Both the position numbers and the translations under genes were made by a program. Below are positions 9,604 through 22,700 of a DNA stretch of 35,071 bases, in pieces. Within the stretch, counting starts at the first letter, position 1, and every line of letters begins with the position of its first letter. The notes beneath the pieces are model-generated. The model was given only the letters and a program-made list of their open reading frames with translations. It was not told the origin of the DNA and searched no databases. Origin of the DNA: Reticulitermes lucifugus (lineage: Eukaryota; Arthropoda; Insecta; Blattodea; Rhinotermitidae); contig JAKCWW010001212.1 in assembly GCA_026260175.1 (NCBI GenBank), positions 31,334-66,404 of the forward strand, in the 5' to 3' direction.

Positions 9604-9836
9604 CGTTTAAATGACCAACGTTTGCATATGAGAATGCACGTAAAACTCGCCTAGAAATTCAATTTGTATATTTGGGCAACAAAGGACTTTACTGCATTTT
9701 TAAGACATGCTGCATAATCTCTGTTTTATTTTCTACAAAATGTCATTTATGTCACAATTTTAACTTTTTCTGTTCAAATGATAGTTTTTCATAAACCATG
9801 TGCAAAAATTTAAATACCAACCTGGTCGTTTGAAGG
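9604..9836. mobile_element. piggyBac-like MITE, copy 1
   Basis: The element is flanked by TTAA at 9600-9603 and 9837-9840. Its ends are CGTTTAAATGACCA and, reverse-complemented, CCTTCAAACGACCA. TTAA duplication with ends of this form is typical of piggyBac-derived MITEs. The interior shares long runs with copy 2 (such as TTTTTAAGACATGCTGCATA), in the same orientation. Copy 2 lies on the other side of the kra start exon. Confidence 0.65.
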
Positions 9837-10001
9837 TTAAACAGAACGTGACTTCCAGCAGGCATTGTATGTATTAAATACAGTTTGTAAGGAGCACAGC
9901 TGTAAAATTGTCACTGTTAAAATATTAAGTCATGGCATTTAAAGGAAATGAGCACATTAGAGCAAAAATAGTTATTGACAGCAGTTATTGAACAAGTAAA
10001 A

Positions 10002-10512
10002 GAATTTAACTGCTTCGGATATCTTGTCATATGTGGATAATAATTATGTGTACAGTAAACTACAAAAGTTTCCCTCTGTATGTGGAACCATGTGACATAC
10101 ATTTAAAACAATTAATAAGGAAACATTGTTGAAATTAGATAATGTTGGTACCAGCACTCCTGTATGGGTATCAGAATTGGCCTTTGCTAAAACATCAAGA
10201 GAAATGGTGATAACAGAGATTAAATTTTTTAGGTCAGTTGCAGGATACATGTTAGGTGACCATAAATTAAGTAATAAGAGAACTAAATACTGTATATGCA
10301 ATTTAAATGAAATGATTGTGCATTATAGGCGCAAATAGACAGGACATTTATTGAGCGTGAATGATACGTGCTTTGCCAGTTTAGTGTATGAATACATTCT
10401 GACCAGCAGAAAAAATGTAAGTCAACCAAGGAAAAGATGCACAGACCAAAACCCATGAATGTGGAACAAACCGGGGTGGCTTATAGCTTGCTGCTGATGA
10501 TGATGATGATGG
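10002..10512 (+). pseudogene. LINE reverse transcriptase 3' end, decayed
   Basis: Broken plus-strand frames give EFNCFGYL, then PALLYGYQNWPL, then NFLGQLQDTC, and later a basic stretch before a (GAT)n tail at about 10494-10511. From family knowledge, the order EFKYLG, LLYGSE and RFLRRVAGYT is what is found in the C-terminal part of non-LTR retrotransposon polymerases. Stops and shifts occur throughout. The remnant ends about 125 bp before the kra start exon. Confidence 0.5.
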
Positions 10513-10636
10513 GAAATGATGTATGTCAGGTTCATATTTCCCAAGGTGTAGATAATGCTGATGTAGGTGTAATTCTTAATTTCACGAAATGGGTAAAATT
10601 ATAATTGTAAAGTAAAATGTCTGCTTATAATTTCAG

Positions 10637-10708
10637 CCAGTTATTGTATGAGTCAAAAAACAGAAAAGCCAATACTGTCAGGTCAGCGCATCAAGACCAG
10701 AAAAAGAG
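10637..10708 (+). CDS. kra: kra exon with the start codon
   Basis: The acceptor TTTCAG ends at 10636 (a second CAG at 10638-10640 is an alternative) and the donor GTGAGT starts at 10709. ATG at 10648 opens the frame [20 protein letters not shown] plus one base. The start is chosen because LSGQR-KTRKR is the conserved N-terminus of the family at this distance from the first methionine. The context TATTGT-ATG-A is poor: U at -3 and A at +4. Eleven nucleotides of 5' UTR lie in this exon. Confidence 0.9.
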
Positions 10709-13700
10709 GTGAGTTAATCACATTTTTGCTGTGTTTATATAAGTGGCATATCATATTGTACATGGAGTACTTGAATCAGTTAAATTAGTTGTTTACACTA
10801 CTTATATTTAGCAAATACAGACACTCCCCGACTTATTTAACCTTTAAACGACCTGCATTCGCATACACGAAGGCACATAAAAACACCCCTAGTAATTCAT
10901 TTTATATATGTAGGCAACAAGGCATTTTTAAGACATGCTGCATAATCTCTGTTTTATTTTCACAAAATGCCATTTATTTCATAATTTTATCTTTTTCTGT
11001 TCATGTAATACTTTTTCATAAACCATGTGCCAAATTTTAAATACCAGCCCAGTTTAAAGGTTAGGGTTTGTGTTCAGCAAACTTTTATGTAACTTGACTT
11101 TTATGTATGTCGGAATTGAACCCCCTAAACACACACACACACATTTATTTATGTAGTATATGTGTGAGTACAGTTAATCCTGTAACTGTCTACAAAGATA
11201 CAAAGCAAAGTGTATTGTGTTAAAACCTTAAATATAATTCTGGGTACAGTAAATAAGTCAGTGAAAAAAAAAATTCTTAAGGAAGGTACCTTAGTCCCTG
11301 CAATGCAATCTTTCAGTTCTGACATGTAAAACTTCTAAAAAATGTTACCAATAATGGAAGTTTACATTCCATGTGTAACATAATATTCTCCTCCTCTTTC
11401 TCCTCCACCACCACCACCACCACCACCATGACATTCTCCTCCTCCTCAAGCACTACAATCTGTTGTGGACCTCCATTCCTGCCAGTCTCTGGCCACTATA
11501 TGCCAATTTCACATTCCCATTATCTTAAGATCCTCTTCAACCTCGTCAGTCCATCATTTCTGTGGTCTTCCTCTTTTCCTTATTTCTTCCATTCTGGTTG
11601 TCACTATTTTCTGGGACATTCTTTCATTATTCATCCTTTCAATATGTCCATACCATCTTAATCTTAAATGATTTTATAAATTTTACAGTGTCTGCCCCTT
11701 GTAATGTATACTATACCCCTCCTTTGTTTCTATTCTCTGGCTTCTTCTTTTATGGGACCATAAATTTTTCTTACAGTGTTCCTTTTGAATACTTGAAGAG
11801 CATTCATTTCTTCTGAAGTCATTGTCCCCATAAATTGTAACATAATATTCGTGCAGCTGAAGTTTTTTTTTTATGTGGTTTATGGAAGAGTATTCATCAG
11901 GTCAAATATATGTAAGTCCGGGCTTACATCATCTGGGAGATGGCTGTAAATTATTCACATTCACAGTATTTTAAATTTTATGAACATGCTCAAATTAAGC
12001 CAAATTTTAAGTGAAGCATTTTGTGCATTGTGTCACCTAGATCCCCAGTGGTCCACCAGTTTCAGTGTTATGGGTCACAAACTTGATATTGAACTTTAAT
12101 GGCCACTTATTGCACTTGTATGGTCCAGCAGACTGAACATTGCAATCACACACTGCTGGCTCCAGCCTGTAGCAGCTATGGAATTGCTTGCACAAGTCTT
12201 AAGAATGAAAAGGCACAATTTAAAGCAGCATGAAGAAGATACTTAAATACACCCTACTTTTACTCTGTAGATTAATTTTTTTATGTGTAGAGATGATATG
12301 TGTATAGTATTTTGCACTGTAATAATTCTGTATACTGTGCATGCTTTGTAGTCCTATATTTTGTATGTTTGTAACCCATTTGACATCGTACTGTCATTGT
12401 GACAAACTATGGGTTCATGGAATGTATGTATGTATGTAGAATTTATGATGATGCATCAGAATTGGTACTGGCAGTGTACAGAATCACATCATTGAGTTGA
12501 AAGAGGAGGCTACCTGATGTCTTACATATACTGTGACCAAACCCAACCTCTTGCAATTACCAGAACACTTATTTTCCACCCTAATTTTCTTCATGTCTGA
12601 TTCCTATGGAGTAAACCTCATTTTTCAGGAGACCCTCCATCCTGATAGTAGACTTGAGTTGTAGTTCTCTGAACAGTACAACCCTGCTTTTTATTATACT
12701 GACATTGTAAATCACAGATGAAAATAACATGGCTTGAAAACAGTAGGGTAAAAGTAGTTCAGAATGTGTGATAAACATGAATTGTGATAAAGTTGAGAAG
12801 GACAGATATTCATGCATTTTGGTAATTTTATTGCCATTAGTTTTAAAGGTCAGAATTGTTTTATTTTATTGTTTCCAGATGAAAAAGAGAAGTATGACCC
12901 CGCAGGCTTTCGAGATGCTGTGCTGCTGGGTCTCAACAAGGCTGGAACTGACCTAGAAGCTGTGTCAAAATTTCTGGACACAGCTGGTTCAAAATTGGAT
13001 TACCGGCGGTATGGCGAAGCACTTTTTGACATCCTTATTGCAGGTGGTTTACTTGGTAAGTTACATCTTTTGATGGTCTGGGTTCAGCATGGGTGTGGTT
13101 GAACAGGTTACCTTTTGCTATGAAATATAGTACGGCCGGCCAGGTTGTATTATGTGGCCAGCGGCCACATTTGCAGATTATGCATACACTAAAAATTACA
13201 CACTAATGTAGGTGGTTAGGTATGCCACTTACTGTTGTTTTTCCACATGTGGTCCATGGACCACCCACAGTAACGGGTGTGGCCCTTTGCCATAAAAAAG
13301 GTTGGATGCCCATGAACTAAAGAATTCTTAGCAAGTGTAGATTCACTGTTATGGTTTTCATTTGTTTATTAATACATACAATCTGAATGGGAGCAACTAA
13401 TGGGTAATTCACACCTGCAAGACCTAGCTGTTAATGTGTCTTAACCTGTGTGCAAAAATGGGTTTCTGGTGCATAAGGATCAGAGGCTAGATGAAATTCT
13501 TATTAAATGTCTCTTAGACCTAATTTAAGAGTCCTGTGGCAAAGATTCAAGACACCAATCAGGTGTGTGTACGTGGCAGACTGTGGTCTTCTGAAAATGT
13601 TGCAAAGTGACCAGTGGTGATACTGGCAGGGTGGGTCCTCCTACCATAGTTCTCATATTGATTCCAACTGAATCAAACACAGTTTCACAGTCTAATTCAC

Positions 13701-16700
13701 AGGTCCACAAAAGTTTAAAAAATCTAGGAGCTACCTCGAAATTCCAGGTGCCAGAAGGGTGATGTGAAGGAAGTTCCGTAGTGAGGACCAGCAGTTCTGC
13801 AGTGACGTGTGAACTTGACTGTTGTGTGGTTTTTTCTGCTCAGTAAATGTGGACTGGTATATGTTTTTGTATGTTAGGAAAGAGCTGCAGGTATTTTGCT
13901 GAAATATTAGGTGCCACTGGAAAAAAGGGTGACCAGGCTCTCAGGATTTGTGTACTCTTAGTCTAATTCAAATTTAAATGACACCATTGACACTGTTAGT
14001 GGTGAAACATGATTAGTGCAGAATCTTGTATGTGTGAATTAGCCTGAGTTCATACTAATTGGGAGAGAGATGTTTAAATCTTGGGGTATCCATCGCTGAT
14101 AATTTCAAAAGAATTTTCAAGCCTGATGTATGTCAGGTTGCTTCACTGCTGTGATTGGCATACTGTTGGAACCTGCTAGGATATGTTAACGTGAAGATTG
14201 TCGTAGTGAGTATAAATAAATATACCAGAATTGGTGCTTACATTGGTGAGAGAGTGGTTTTGAATATTGTGGCTGTATTTTAAAACTGGCTTGCCATCCC
14301 ATCCAGATGCTGCTTATCAGATTTACATTTCATTCCAGTTCCTGGTGGCTCAATAGCTCAGGATGGCGATAAACCCTGCAAAACCAATGCGTGTGTATTT
14401 GAAGCAGCTGAGGATATGGACTCAATGCACAACTACGAACAGGTGAACTGCTGTGGCTTGTGTGTGTTTTGTTTGATCGCGTGGTGATGCTTTGTTCTGA
14501 CTGATAGTATGTATGAATTATATTTCTTGTGTCTGATGGCGTGTGATATTTAATGAAGTCTAATTGCCTAAGAAAGCTCACTTTTTGCTTTATACTGAAA
14601 ACTGTGGGAAGTGAACAGACCCATTTTTATGACTGTTGAGGAGGGTAGGTTCTTGTGTCGTCTTTAGATGACTTGGTAACCTGATGTTGTGGCCGCTAAC
14701 GTTTTAGTAAACAAGATGTACACCAATTATGTAATAACATGTATTTATCAGTTAAATAGAAACAAGATTAGGATTAGGATACAGTCAAAACTTCTTGAAC
14801 AACTATGCATCAGATCTGCAGGAGAAACAGCATATAAAACCTTCCCATGAACATTCCTGTTCTGTCTGTTAAACTTGCCGAAACCGAGAACTGTAATATG
14901 AAGTATTGTCATGGGTCAGCTGTCTTCCCTTTTTGGATTTCATCCAGAACATGTCTCTGAAACTGAAAAATACTGCTGGTATGTAAGTCTTTAACAAATT
15001 TATAAATTGACTCCCTCCATCGTACATTCACTCTGCTGCCTCCTGTCACAAGGTCTTCTCTGTAGCAGGCTAGTACAGCCAACACAAGCATACTGATGCA
15101 TTATGAAAGCCTGAATAAAATCTCAAAAGTGACATAATAGAGCTAAGGGCTGGTCCATTAGGCTTCAAGGGTGGAGCCTAGGGCAGGGGAGCATAAAATC
15201 ACATTACCTGAGCAGAGTCTGGATGGTGTCACTGAGCTTGCTTGCCTGCTGAACCAAAGTGTCTGATAACTTCACACTATAGTCACCCCATTTCCATCAC
15301 TTTCTGCCTTTCCACTATTGTCAACAGAATTTAACTTATAGGATTGCAGATGAGAAAGGCCTAACTATCCCACTCAGTCACGTGTGAGTGTAATGCCTTG
15401 TAACATGGGTCCATAACTTTTCCAAAAATCAAGGAGTCACTTCCAAATTTTAAGTGCCAGAAGGGTGACATAAAGCAAGTTCTGTGCTAAAGGCCCATAA
15501 ATACTAAGTGTCGCCGTACATAATCTAGTTTTCCAATTGACCAATCTGGGGATAAACCAATCGGCACAAGCAGGTCACAGGCTTTGTGCAGTACGTTCCA
15601 AACCAGCAGTATAAAGGAACTTCAACTCTGCAGGGCTCTAACAGTGGTATATGATGACGTACTGAAGTGATCCTCTTTCTTTGGACTATATAATTTAGTG
15701 GAATTTTTGTTCGTAATTATCACCGTAGTCATATTTTATTTAGGATGTCTGTGTAATGTATGTAAACAAGACAACAGCAGGCAATGTGTGCTGCTGACAG
15801 ACTAATAGCTGACGAGATCCTCTTCACATTGCTCGCAGCACGCACCACCTCTTTGCAATTGTACCACGTTATAGTGCAGTGGCCAGGGTGTGTCATTTCA
15901 GTGCCTTAATACAGTAGTGCAGTGAAGTAATTTGTTTCTTTTACAGTGTTCAGAGGTCTGGACACTGGTGAAGAAAATAATTAGTCGTAAATGTATATAA
16001 GAATACTGAAAGACACCTGTGATGCAACAGTGGAAGACAGCAGAAAGAATGGTCTCCTCAACAAGGGTGGCCTTGGGTAGCATGTGTAAGATTTTAAAGC
16101 AGTATGAATCCACTAACTAGATTCAGTCACTGCAGGAGAAACCATAATGAATGACACTGATAAGTATGTATGTTACATTTGGCCTCAACAGCCTTGCAAA
16201 CATGAGAGGTGCATGGAGAAAGGAAAATAGCCTGTGACTTACTATGTGGATCAATGCAACAATAAGACTATCACCACTGTAAACAAGTGATAGAAATTCC
16301 ATGCTTACTTGACGAAGTAAACGATAATGGAGGCTTGATGAATGTGAATTAATTAATTGGCACCAATGACAATATGGATAACTCGTGTAATCAGGACGTG
16401 ATAGGTCAAGGGGGGTATTACTGATAGTATTGACAAACACAGTATGCTGGATTTGTGACATGTGAATTTGGGAAATTTGTAACGTTTTATCAAGTGTTAA
16501 AGTTTGTAATTATGTCATAGTTTTTTGTTGTTTACCATTCCATTCTTTGGTTACTTTATATACAGACACTGCAGTGCCCAGTAAATGAAGTATTGTTATG
16601 TCATATGTGTCGAACTGGAATGGGCATTGATGACACTTGACAGTGGTGCCAAGACAGCACCAAACTGCATATGTCAGTTTTGGTGGTGGTATGCTTCTGT

Positions 16701-19700
16701 GTATAAAGGTTGTTGGCAACTTGTTGATAAATTCAGTTCAAATATGGAGTTGCATGTCATTAATGTAAGTTACAGATTCATGTACTTAATAACGTGTTTT
16801 CACGATACGTGTTTTCCTGTGTTGTTGAAATAATATTTATTATTTGTATCTGGTTTAGATGGTGTCTGTGTTGTTGTGTTGTAGGTGTTCATGAAACTTA
16901 TGCGCCGATACAAATACCTTGAGAAGATGTTTGAAGATGAGATGAAGAAGGTCTTGATGTTCCTTAAAGGTTTCTCAGAGTTGGAACGGATTAAGTTGGC
17001 TCGTATGACAGCACTGTGGATCTCTAATGGCTCAGTGCCACCAACTGTGCTGCTCATACTTAGTAATGTATGTATTAACTTGTTTGTGGTGTTGTATATA
17101 CTGTAAATTCCCAATTTTACATCCCCTCATTTTGAGTCTTTTTTGTGATATTTTACACACTTTTTGTACAGTCCTGGCCAGATGCCCAAAAGAACAATGT
17201 TTTCTGGATTTTGTGCCATTCTAGGTGGTACCCATGAAAATGTAAAGTGAGAGATTTACTTTGATTTAGGTTTGAATTATACAGTCAGATTACAACATTC
17301 AAATAATTACACTGTGGTATGCAACAGTGTATTTTTCCTGTTTTTTTTTATCTGCATTGGTCCTTTTCTCTACTATGAGTATCAAATGACCAAAATAGCG
17401 TACTGGATACCCACTCCATTTGCCTGTTTCCCCTTCACGTCCTGTCCCATGCATCGCTGTGAGCTATCTCATGTTGATCAGGCTGTATCTGTGGTTCATC
17501 TATTTGGGAATATTCTTGCTATTGCCACCATTCTCTTTGGTTAAGTAGGATCAGAGATGTTGTACATGTGAATTCATGTATAATGGATTTTGCCTTCATT
17601 CAAGAGCCAAAATTGTGACTTGTGGCAGATAAATGAGGCAAATAAGTGGCTAATATTTTGTATGTAAGCCATGAAGGTGTATTCACAAGTGTAACTTGTC
17701 ATTAGGAAATATTCCACTGGGTTTTGAGGTGGTAGAACAGTTTTAAGAGCAGACTTAAAATTTGTCTTGTTGATTAAAGTGGTTACTAGCTAAGGGTGCG
17801 GATTGTTGCTGTTTGCTTTTGGGTTGAACAGTGGAGTATACGTAGACTGCTTTTGTGTTTAGCCTGTGGGTTGAACAGTGGAGTAGACATAGATTGCTTT
17901 TGTGTTTTGGAAAGCTAATTACGGTCACATGGCATCCAGATGGAGAGAGAGAGAGAGACACACACACACACACACACACTGGAGGTGGCTGGATGAAAGG
18001 ATTTTACATAAGTAATTTATGTATAGAACGAGTGTGTGTGTGTGTCACAGTGGAGGAGGATGCAGTGAAGGTGTTGAGAAGAATTTATTGTTCCTGTTAT
18101 ATACGATGGTACTGAATCATTATTCTTCTGGTGCTTGTGCTGCATTATGGAGAGCTGAATATTCTGCTAATTGTCTTATTTCTTTGAATTTATTATTATG
18201 GCCTGATTGTATTCAGGAACACCTTGTGAAAGACAGCTTGGCCCTAGACTTCCTGATGGAGGTGTTTGTCACCTGGAAGCAAGAGAAGGGCCTTGCCAGC
18301 CTTATGACTGCTCTAAAAAGGGGTGGAATTGAGAGCAGGCTGATGGAGTTTGTTCCCCTAAACAAACGCACAGAGGAGCATTTCCGAGCAGCATTTGAGG
18401 AGAAGGGGTTGGCTGATATTGTTAAACTACACAAGGCACAGGTAAATCTTTCCGGTAGATTTGCGTGAACCTTAGGTATTACTATATTGCATGCTTATAA
18501 TTAAAAATAATTGTTGTATTTGCTGCAATACAAATCACATCTTTGTGCTTGATTTTGTTGATACTCCTTGTTAGAAAATTGTATGTCCAGTACTTCCACA
18601 CATACTTGGAACAGTTAACATTTGACACATGGAAGTCATGTTTATACATTGTTTTTATACTGTGTGTGAATGTATTTGAAATTTTTCCATTTTCTGCAAT
18701 GAAAGACAGTTTTATATATATGTATGAAGTTCCCAGGCAATTTTATCGGTGACAACTTACCTGTTTTTCCTTATGCTTAATATCACTTACATTAACAAGG
18801 ACTTTTCCCATCATCAACCACCAATACTTAACATAATCACAACGTTTCAGAAACTAACTGCTTCCTTCTTCAGGTGATAAACCACTAATCCTAAGAAATG
18901 AATTGACCAAAATATGACAGACACGACATAAACGCGAGGAACAACAACCTAATACATCTAAAAATATAAATTCCATATACCCAAACCCAAAGAACACTTA
19001 ACAATAATGGTAAATATAAAACAGGTCTACAAGTCATATATCTGATGTGATGAAATATCAGAAGTATCAATAAAAACTGAAATTAGTCAAATGTACAGGG
19101 TATACACAAAAGAATGGTGCGGTTTCAATAGTGAATACTATTGAAACCGCACCATTCTTTTGTGTATTCCCTGCATATAAAACCAGTACTTGAGGTTGGT
19201 GAAAGACCCAACACAAACATATTATGGTGTTCACACATTCAATATTGTCACGTTTTTTATGTCCACTCGTGCTAGTTTCATAAAAATTGTGCTTAGGGTT
19301 CCAAGTATTTTACATAGCAGATGTGCCGCTGCATGGCTTGGCTTGGCCATCAGCTCAAGGTCACGCCTGCACAGTGTAAAGATAATGCATCATGCTAAAC
19401 AGGTACAATATGTGGAACTGCAAGAAGACCACAGTTTTCATGTGTCACCATCTCTGTAATAGTTCAACTTCGGATACAAGTATTTTTGCTCATATCTACG
19501 TAATTTAACCTAAAGAACATTCTCCCAAAGTATGGCAGGCTCCACCCTGTAGACCCTGCTTTATGCAGAAAATCAGCAAAACCAGGAACAAGACATAGTG
19601 ATTGAATGACAATTACATTACCGTATTTACCAGGACAGTTAACTGCTGTAGGGGTCCACCTTAAAAGCCCTCTTTAACAAGAACATCAGTGTTTGGAACT

Positions 19701-22700
19701 GTCCAATCTTTTCGTGACCTTGCAAAGGACCAAGTTGGAAAAGTGAATAGGTAATACAAGGCTAGGTAATTATGTGACAAATGATATGTGTTTGCCCAAA
19801 GGTGAAAGACCAAATTTGTTATTGATTATAACACGCATTTTAAGAATTTTATGCTTGGGTTAGGGCACAAAAGTAAGTATCCTCTTTGATATGGAAGTGT
19901 AGCATTTCCTTCCATGTGTGAAATTTTGGATGATAGTGATTCCTACTGGTCTTCTTTGTTTATATACTCATGTGTTGATTTTGGTACATCTCCACAATCA
20001 CCAGTGTTATGTCAGTAAGAAATATAAAGGCTGTACACCAAGCAACATGCATTCTGGGAACTGGATCCAGAGCTTCAGCACTGCTAGCAATAAGCCTGCT
20101 TTTGTAACCTGTCCTGAGCCACTCTGAGTTCACCTTATAGCCTGGTTCACCAGTGGTCACCTTCCTCTGCATGACACAATGTGTACTGTATATTGTTAAA
20201 CCGACATGTGCAGTTCATCATAGTCGCTTAATCCAGCAACCACAACTATTTCAGGAAGAGAATGTGTTTTGTGGATTTTCTGATTATGTAATTATCTCCA
20301 TTCCCATCTTTGTCTCTTGTGGGTTCAGATGTATTCCTTGGTATGTATATGCACAATAGTGATTCACGTCTGTTAACTGTGTTAGAGAAGTAAGCAAAAT
20401 AGTGGCAATTTTTTGACACAGTATGGAGCAACTTAATAAATTTGTTTTCTTGCAATAAATGCTCTGTACTTATGGCTGGACATTTGCTTAGATACTGAAT
20501 TTTAATTTCATTGTCTCTGAGGATACAGCCAGATAATATAAAACATGGCCATAGTACCAGAAGGAACATATTTTGCAACCTTCTGGGTCTCCTAGCCATG
20601 TAACATATGTTTCTGTTTTATTGCATTACTGTTACCGGTTTAAGAAATGTGTGTGTGTCAAGTATTAATGAAAGGGTTGTCCAGGCATCTGACATGTGTA
20701 AAATGGGAGTAATAGGATTAGAATGAGAGTGTTTTCACTTGTAAGAAATTAACAGAGATCCACACAAGTGAAGCATTCTTATTTGGGAAAAGGATTGGAA
20801 ACTTCTATTATAAGCATGCTAGGAGGAGGCGTGGAGTGTATTTAGGTGGGACAGGAGGGTAACTGTACGTGTACATTGCACTGGTAACTGAAGACTGTTC
20901 CTGTCTGGTAGACATCATTTATGTCTGATATTTTCCCCTTGTAGTGCAGGTAATTAGGCTGATGATTTCAGCATAAAATATAAAGTTTCTCCCACACACC
21001 TCTCTAGCCCTTTTAACTTCTCTTGCCATGCCTATAATTATTCTAACCTCCTGAACCACATTCTTTCTTTGAATGATGCCCTCCTGTTGGGTTTTTACGA
21101 CTTACTACCAAAAAATAATTCTTTCAAAAGTTTGTAGAATCTGATGTGTCAGTTCTTCTGGGATATAACATTGTACCACTGAGTATTTGGTTCCTGACGT
21201 TTGAGACACCATGGTGATCTGATCTTCAAGGATCAAAATGTCCAAGACTATGAGACCACTGCGTTGTCTTCAAACATTGGAAGCCAAATGCCGAGTGACA
21301 CAGTGTCGTATCCGAGAAGAACTTACATCTCATCCACACTGCTGCAAAAATGTAAACACTTTTATAGAATTTGAACACATTTTGTTCAAGTAGCCAAAAA
21401 TGATTTCACAGATGCCTTGTCATTATACTAGTTTTGTAGTGTTCATCATGCCTGAAACAATACATGGTACAGTGGTAGAGTGATACTTATGCTTTGAAAA
21501 ACATGCGTGCTGCCTGTTGGTGAAAACTTCAAATGTATCTGAAAGGTGTTAACGTCTTGTGCTGTAATTATCTGTCATAATGAGACACATCAACCCTAAA
21601 ATGATTGTGAAAGTTTAACAATACAGTTCTGTTATGTTGCACAACAGGCAAGCCAGGAGGCAAAGCGTGACCTCCAGGTTCAGTTGGAGGAGCAGCTCTC
21701 TGAAGGTCGTGCGATCAAAGATATTGTGTCGGATGTGAAGGAAAGTGCTGCAAAGAATAATATTGCAGAGCATGAAGTGGTCGCTCTGGTAAGTTAATAC
21801 ATATTTTTTGTGTATTATGAACTTCCATAGTGAAGAATTCGTACCGTTACAAAAATTATTGTAATTTTCCTGCAAGAAATAATTTGTCTTTGGGACCAAA
21901 GCAGGAGAATTTTAATGAATAATTGATATTTTGTCAGAAGATCTATATTTCTAGTCTGCCAGAGGGCTTTGGTTTAAGACCATACTGGAACTACAATTAA
22001 TTGTTTGTTTCCAAAAGTCATTTCCTCTCGCTGAGAAATGCAGCATTTCATGAACTGAGGCAGTGCCATCTCACCGCGGTTACCAAAGTTATGGTTTGAC
22101 AGTAATCCTTGTGGGATATCTGGTAGCATTATTAAAATGGGTTTCAATCCCCCCACCCACCCAGTACTTGATTTTCCCATGCCAGCTTATGTACAGTATG
22201 CTCCATAAGCATCTGGAACCAGTACATTAGCTTGTTCATTGCCTTAATGCCAAGGGTCTCTGCCCAGTCATAAATAAATAACTGCAGGAACTATACCCAC
22301 CATTGTTTTGAGTCCCTATTAAATTGTAGATCCATTCTGTCAGTCATCATGGTGATACACAGTATATTGTTTGGAAGTCAGGCTGCTTAAGTTTGGACGC
22401 CAAATTGTCATTTTTAGCTCTGCATCGCTGTTGTAGCCGAGATTACAGACTTTGTAATAGTGCCAGAATGGATCTTCATCATTCTGAGTTTCCTAACCAG
22501 GAAACAAATGATTTGGTTTATAAATAAAACTTTCTTGCATTTGTGAAATGTGTTTCAGATTAACCTACACCTGCAGTATTTTTAGGCTTGCGCTGCCTCA
22601 TAGTTAACATCCTCACTGATCTGGGATGTGGCACAGTATTCCTTGGTGATCAGTGCCCAATGTTTCAAGACAATGTGGTGATCTCATTTTAAAGGGTCAA

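Larger units (their letters stand above)
5585..10636 (+). other. kra: Presumed first intron of kra
   Basis: If the donor at 5585 is correct, this is a roughly 5 kb intron ending at TTTCAG (10631-10636). It holds an exon-like segment at 6444-6494, an inverted-repeat element at 6740-6948, an open frame at 8647-8925, a piggyBac-like MITE at 9604-9836 and a LINE remnant at 10002-10512. The stretches 5600-6440 and 6950-8330 show no feature I can support. A minus-strand open frame at 7559-7741 is unassigned. Confidence 0.35.
18442..21647 (+). other. kra intron of 3.2 kb
   Basis: Contents are a dispersed-repeat-like segment at about 18830-19080 (an AACGTTTCAGAAACTAACTG motif), the palindrome at 19096-19173 and a foldback element at 21151-21324. 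The stretch 19180-21140 has no feature I can support. The 117-codon minus-strand frame at 20246-20599 shows no recognisable domain. Confidence 0.45.

Noticed and set aside
11371..11816. Serine/threonine-rich and phenylalanine-rich plus-strand frames as proteins
   Set aside because: They come from a CTC/CAC microsatellite and the antisense of a LINE remnant.
18019..18216. Coding extension of the kra exon upstream of 18217
   Set aside because: The frame is open from 18019, but TATTCAG at 18211-18216 is a good acceptor. The upstream residues do not continue the family sequence, while exon 16885-17067 joins in phase at 18217.
20246..20599. 117-codon minus-strand open frame as a gene
   Set aside because: No domain, no splice or polyadenylation support, and a position deep in a kra intron. 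The length is within chance for this composition and repeat load.
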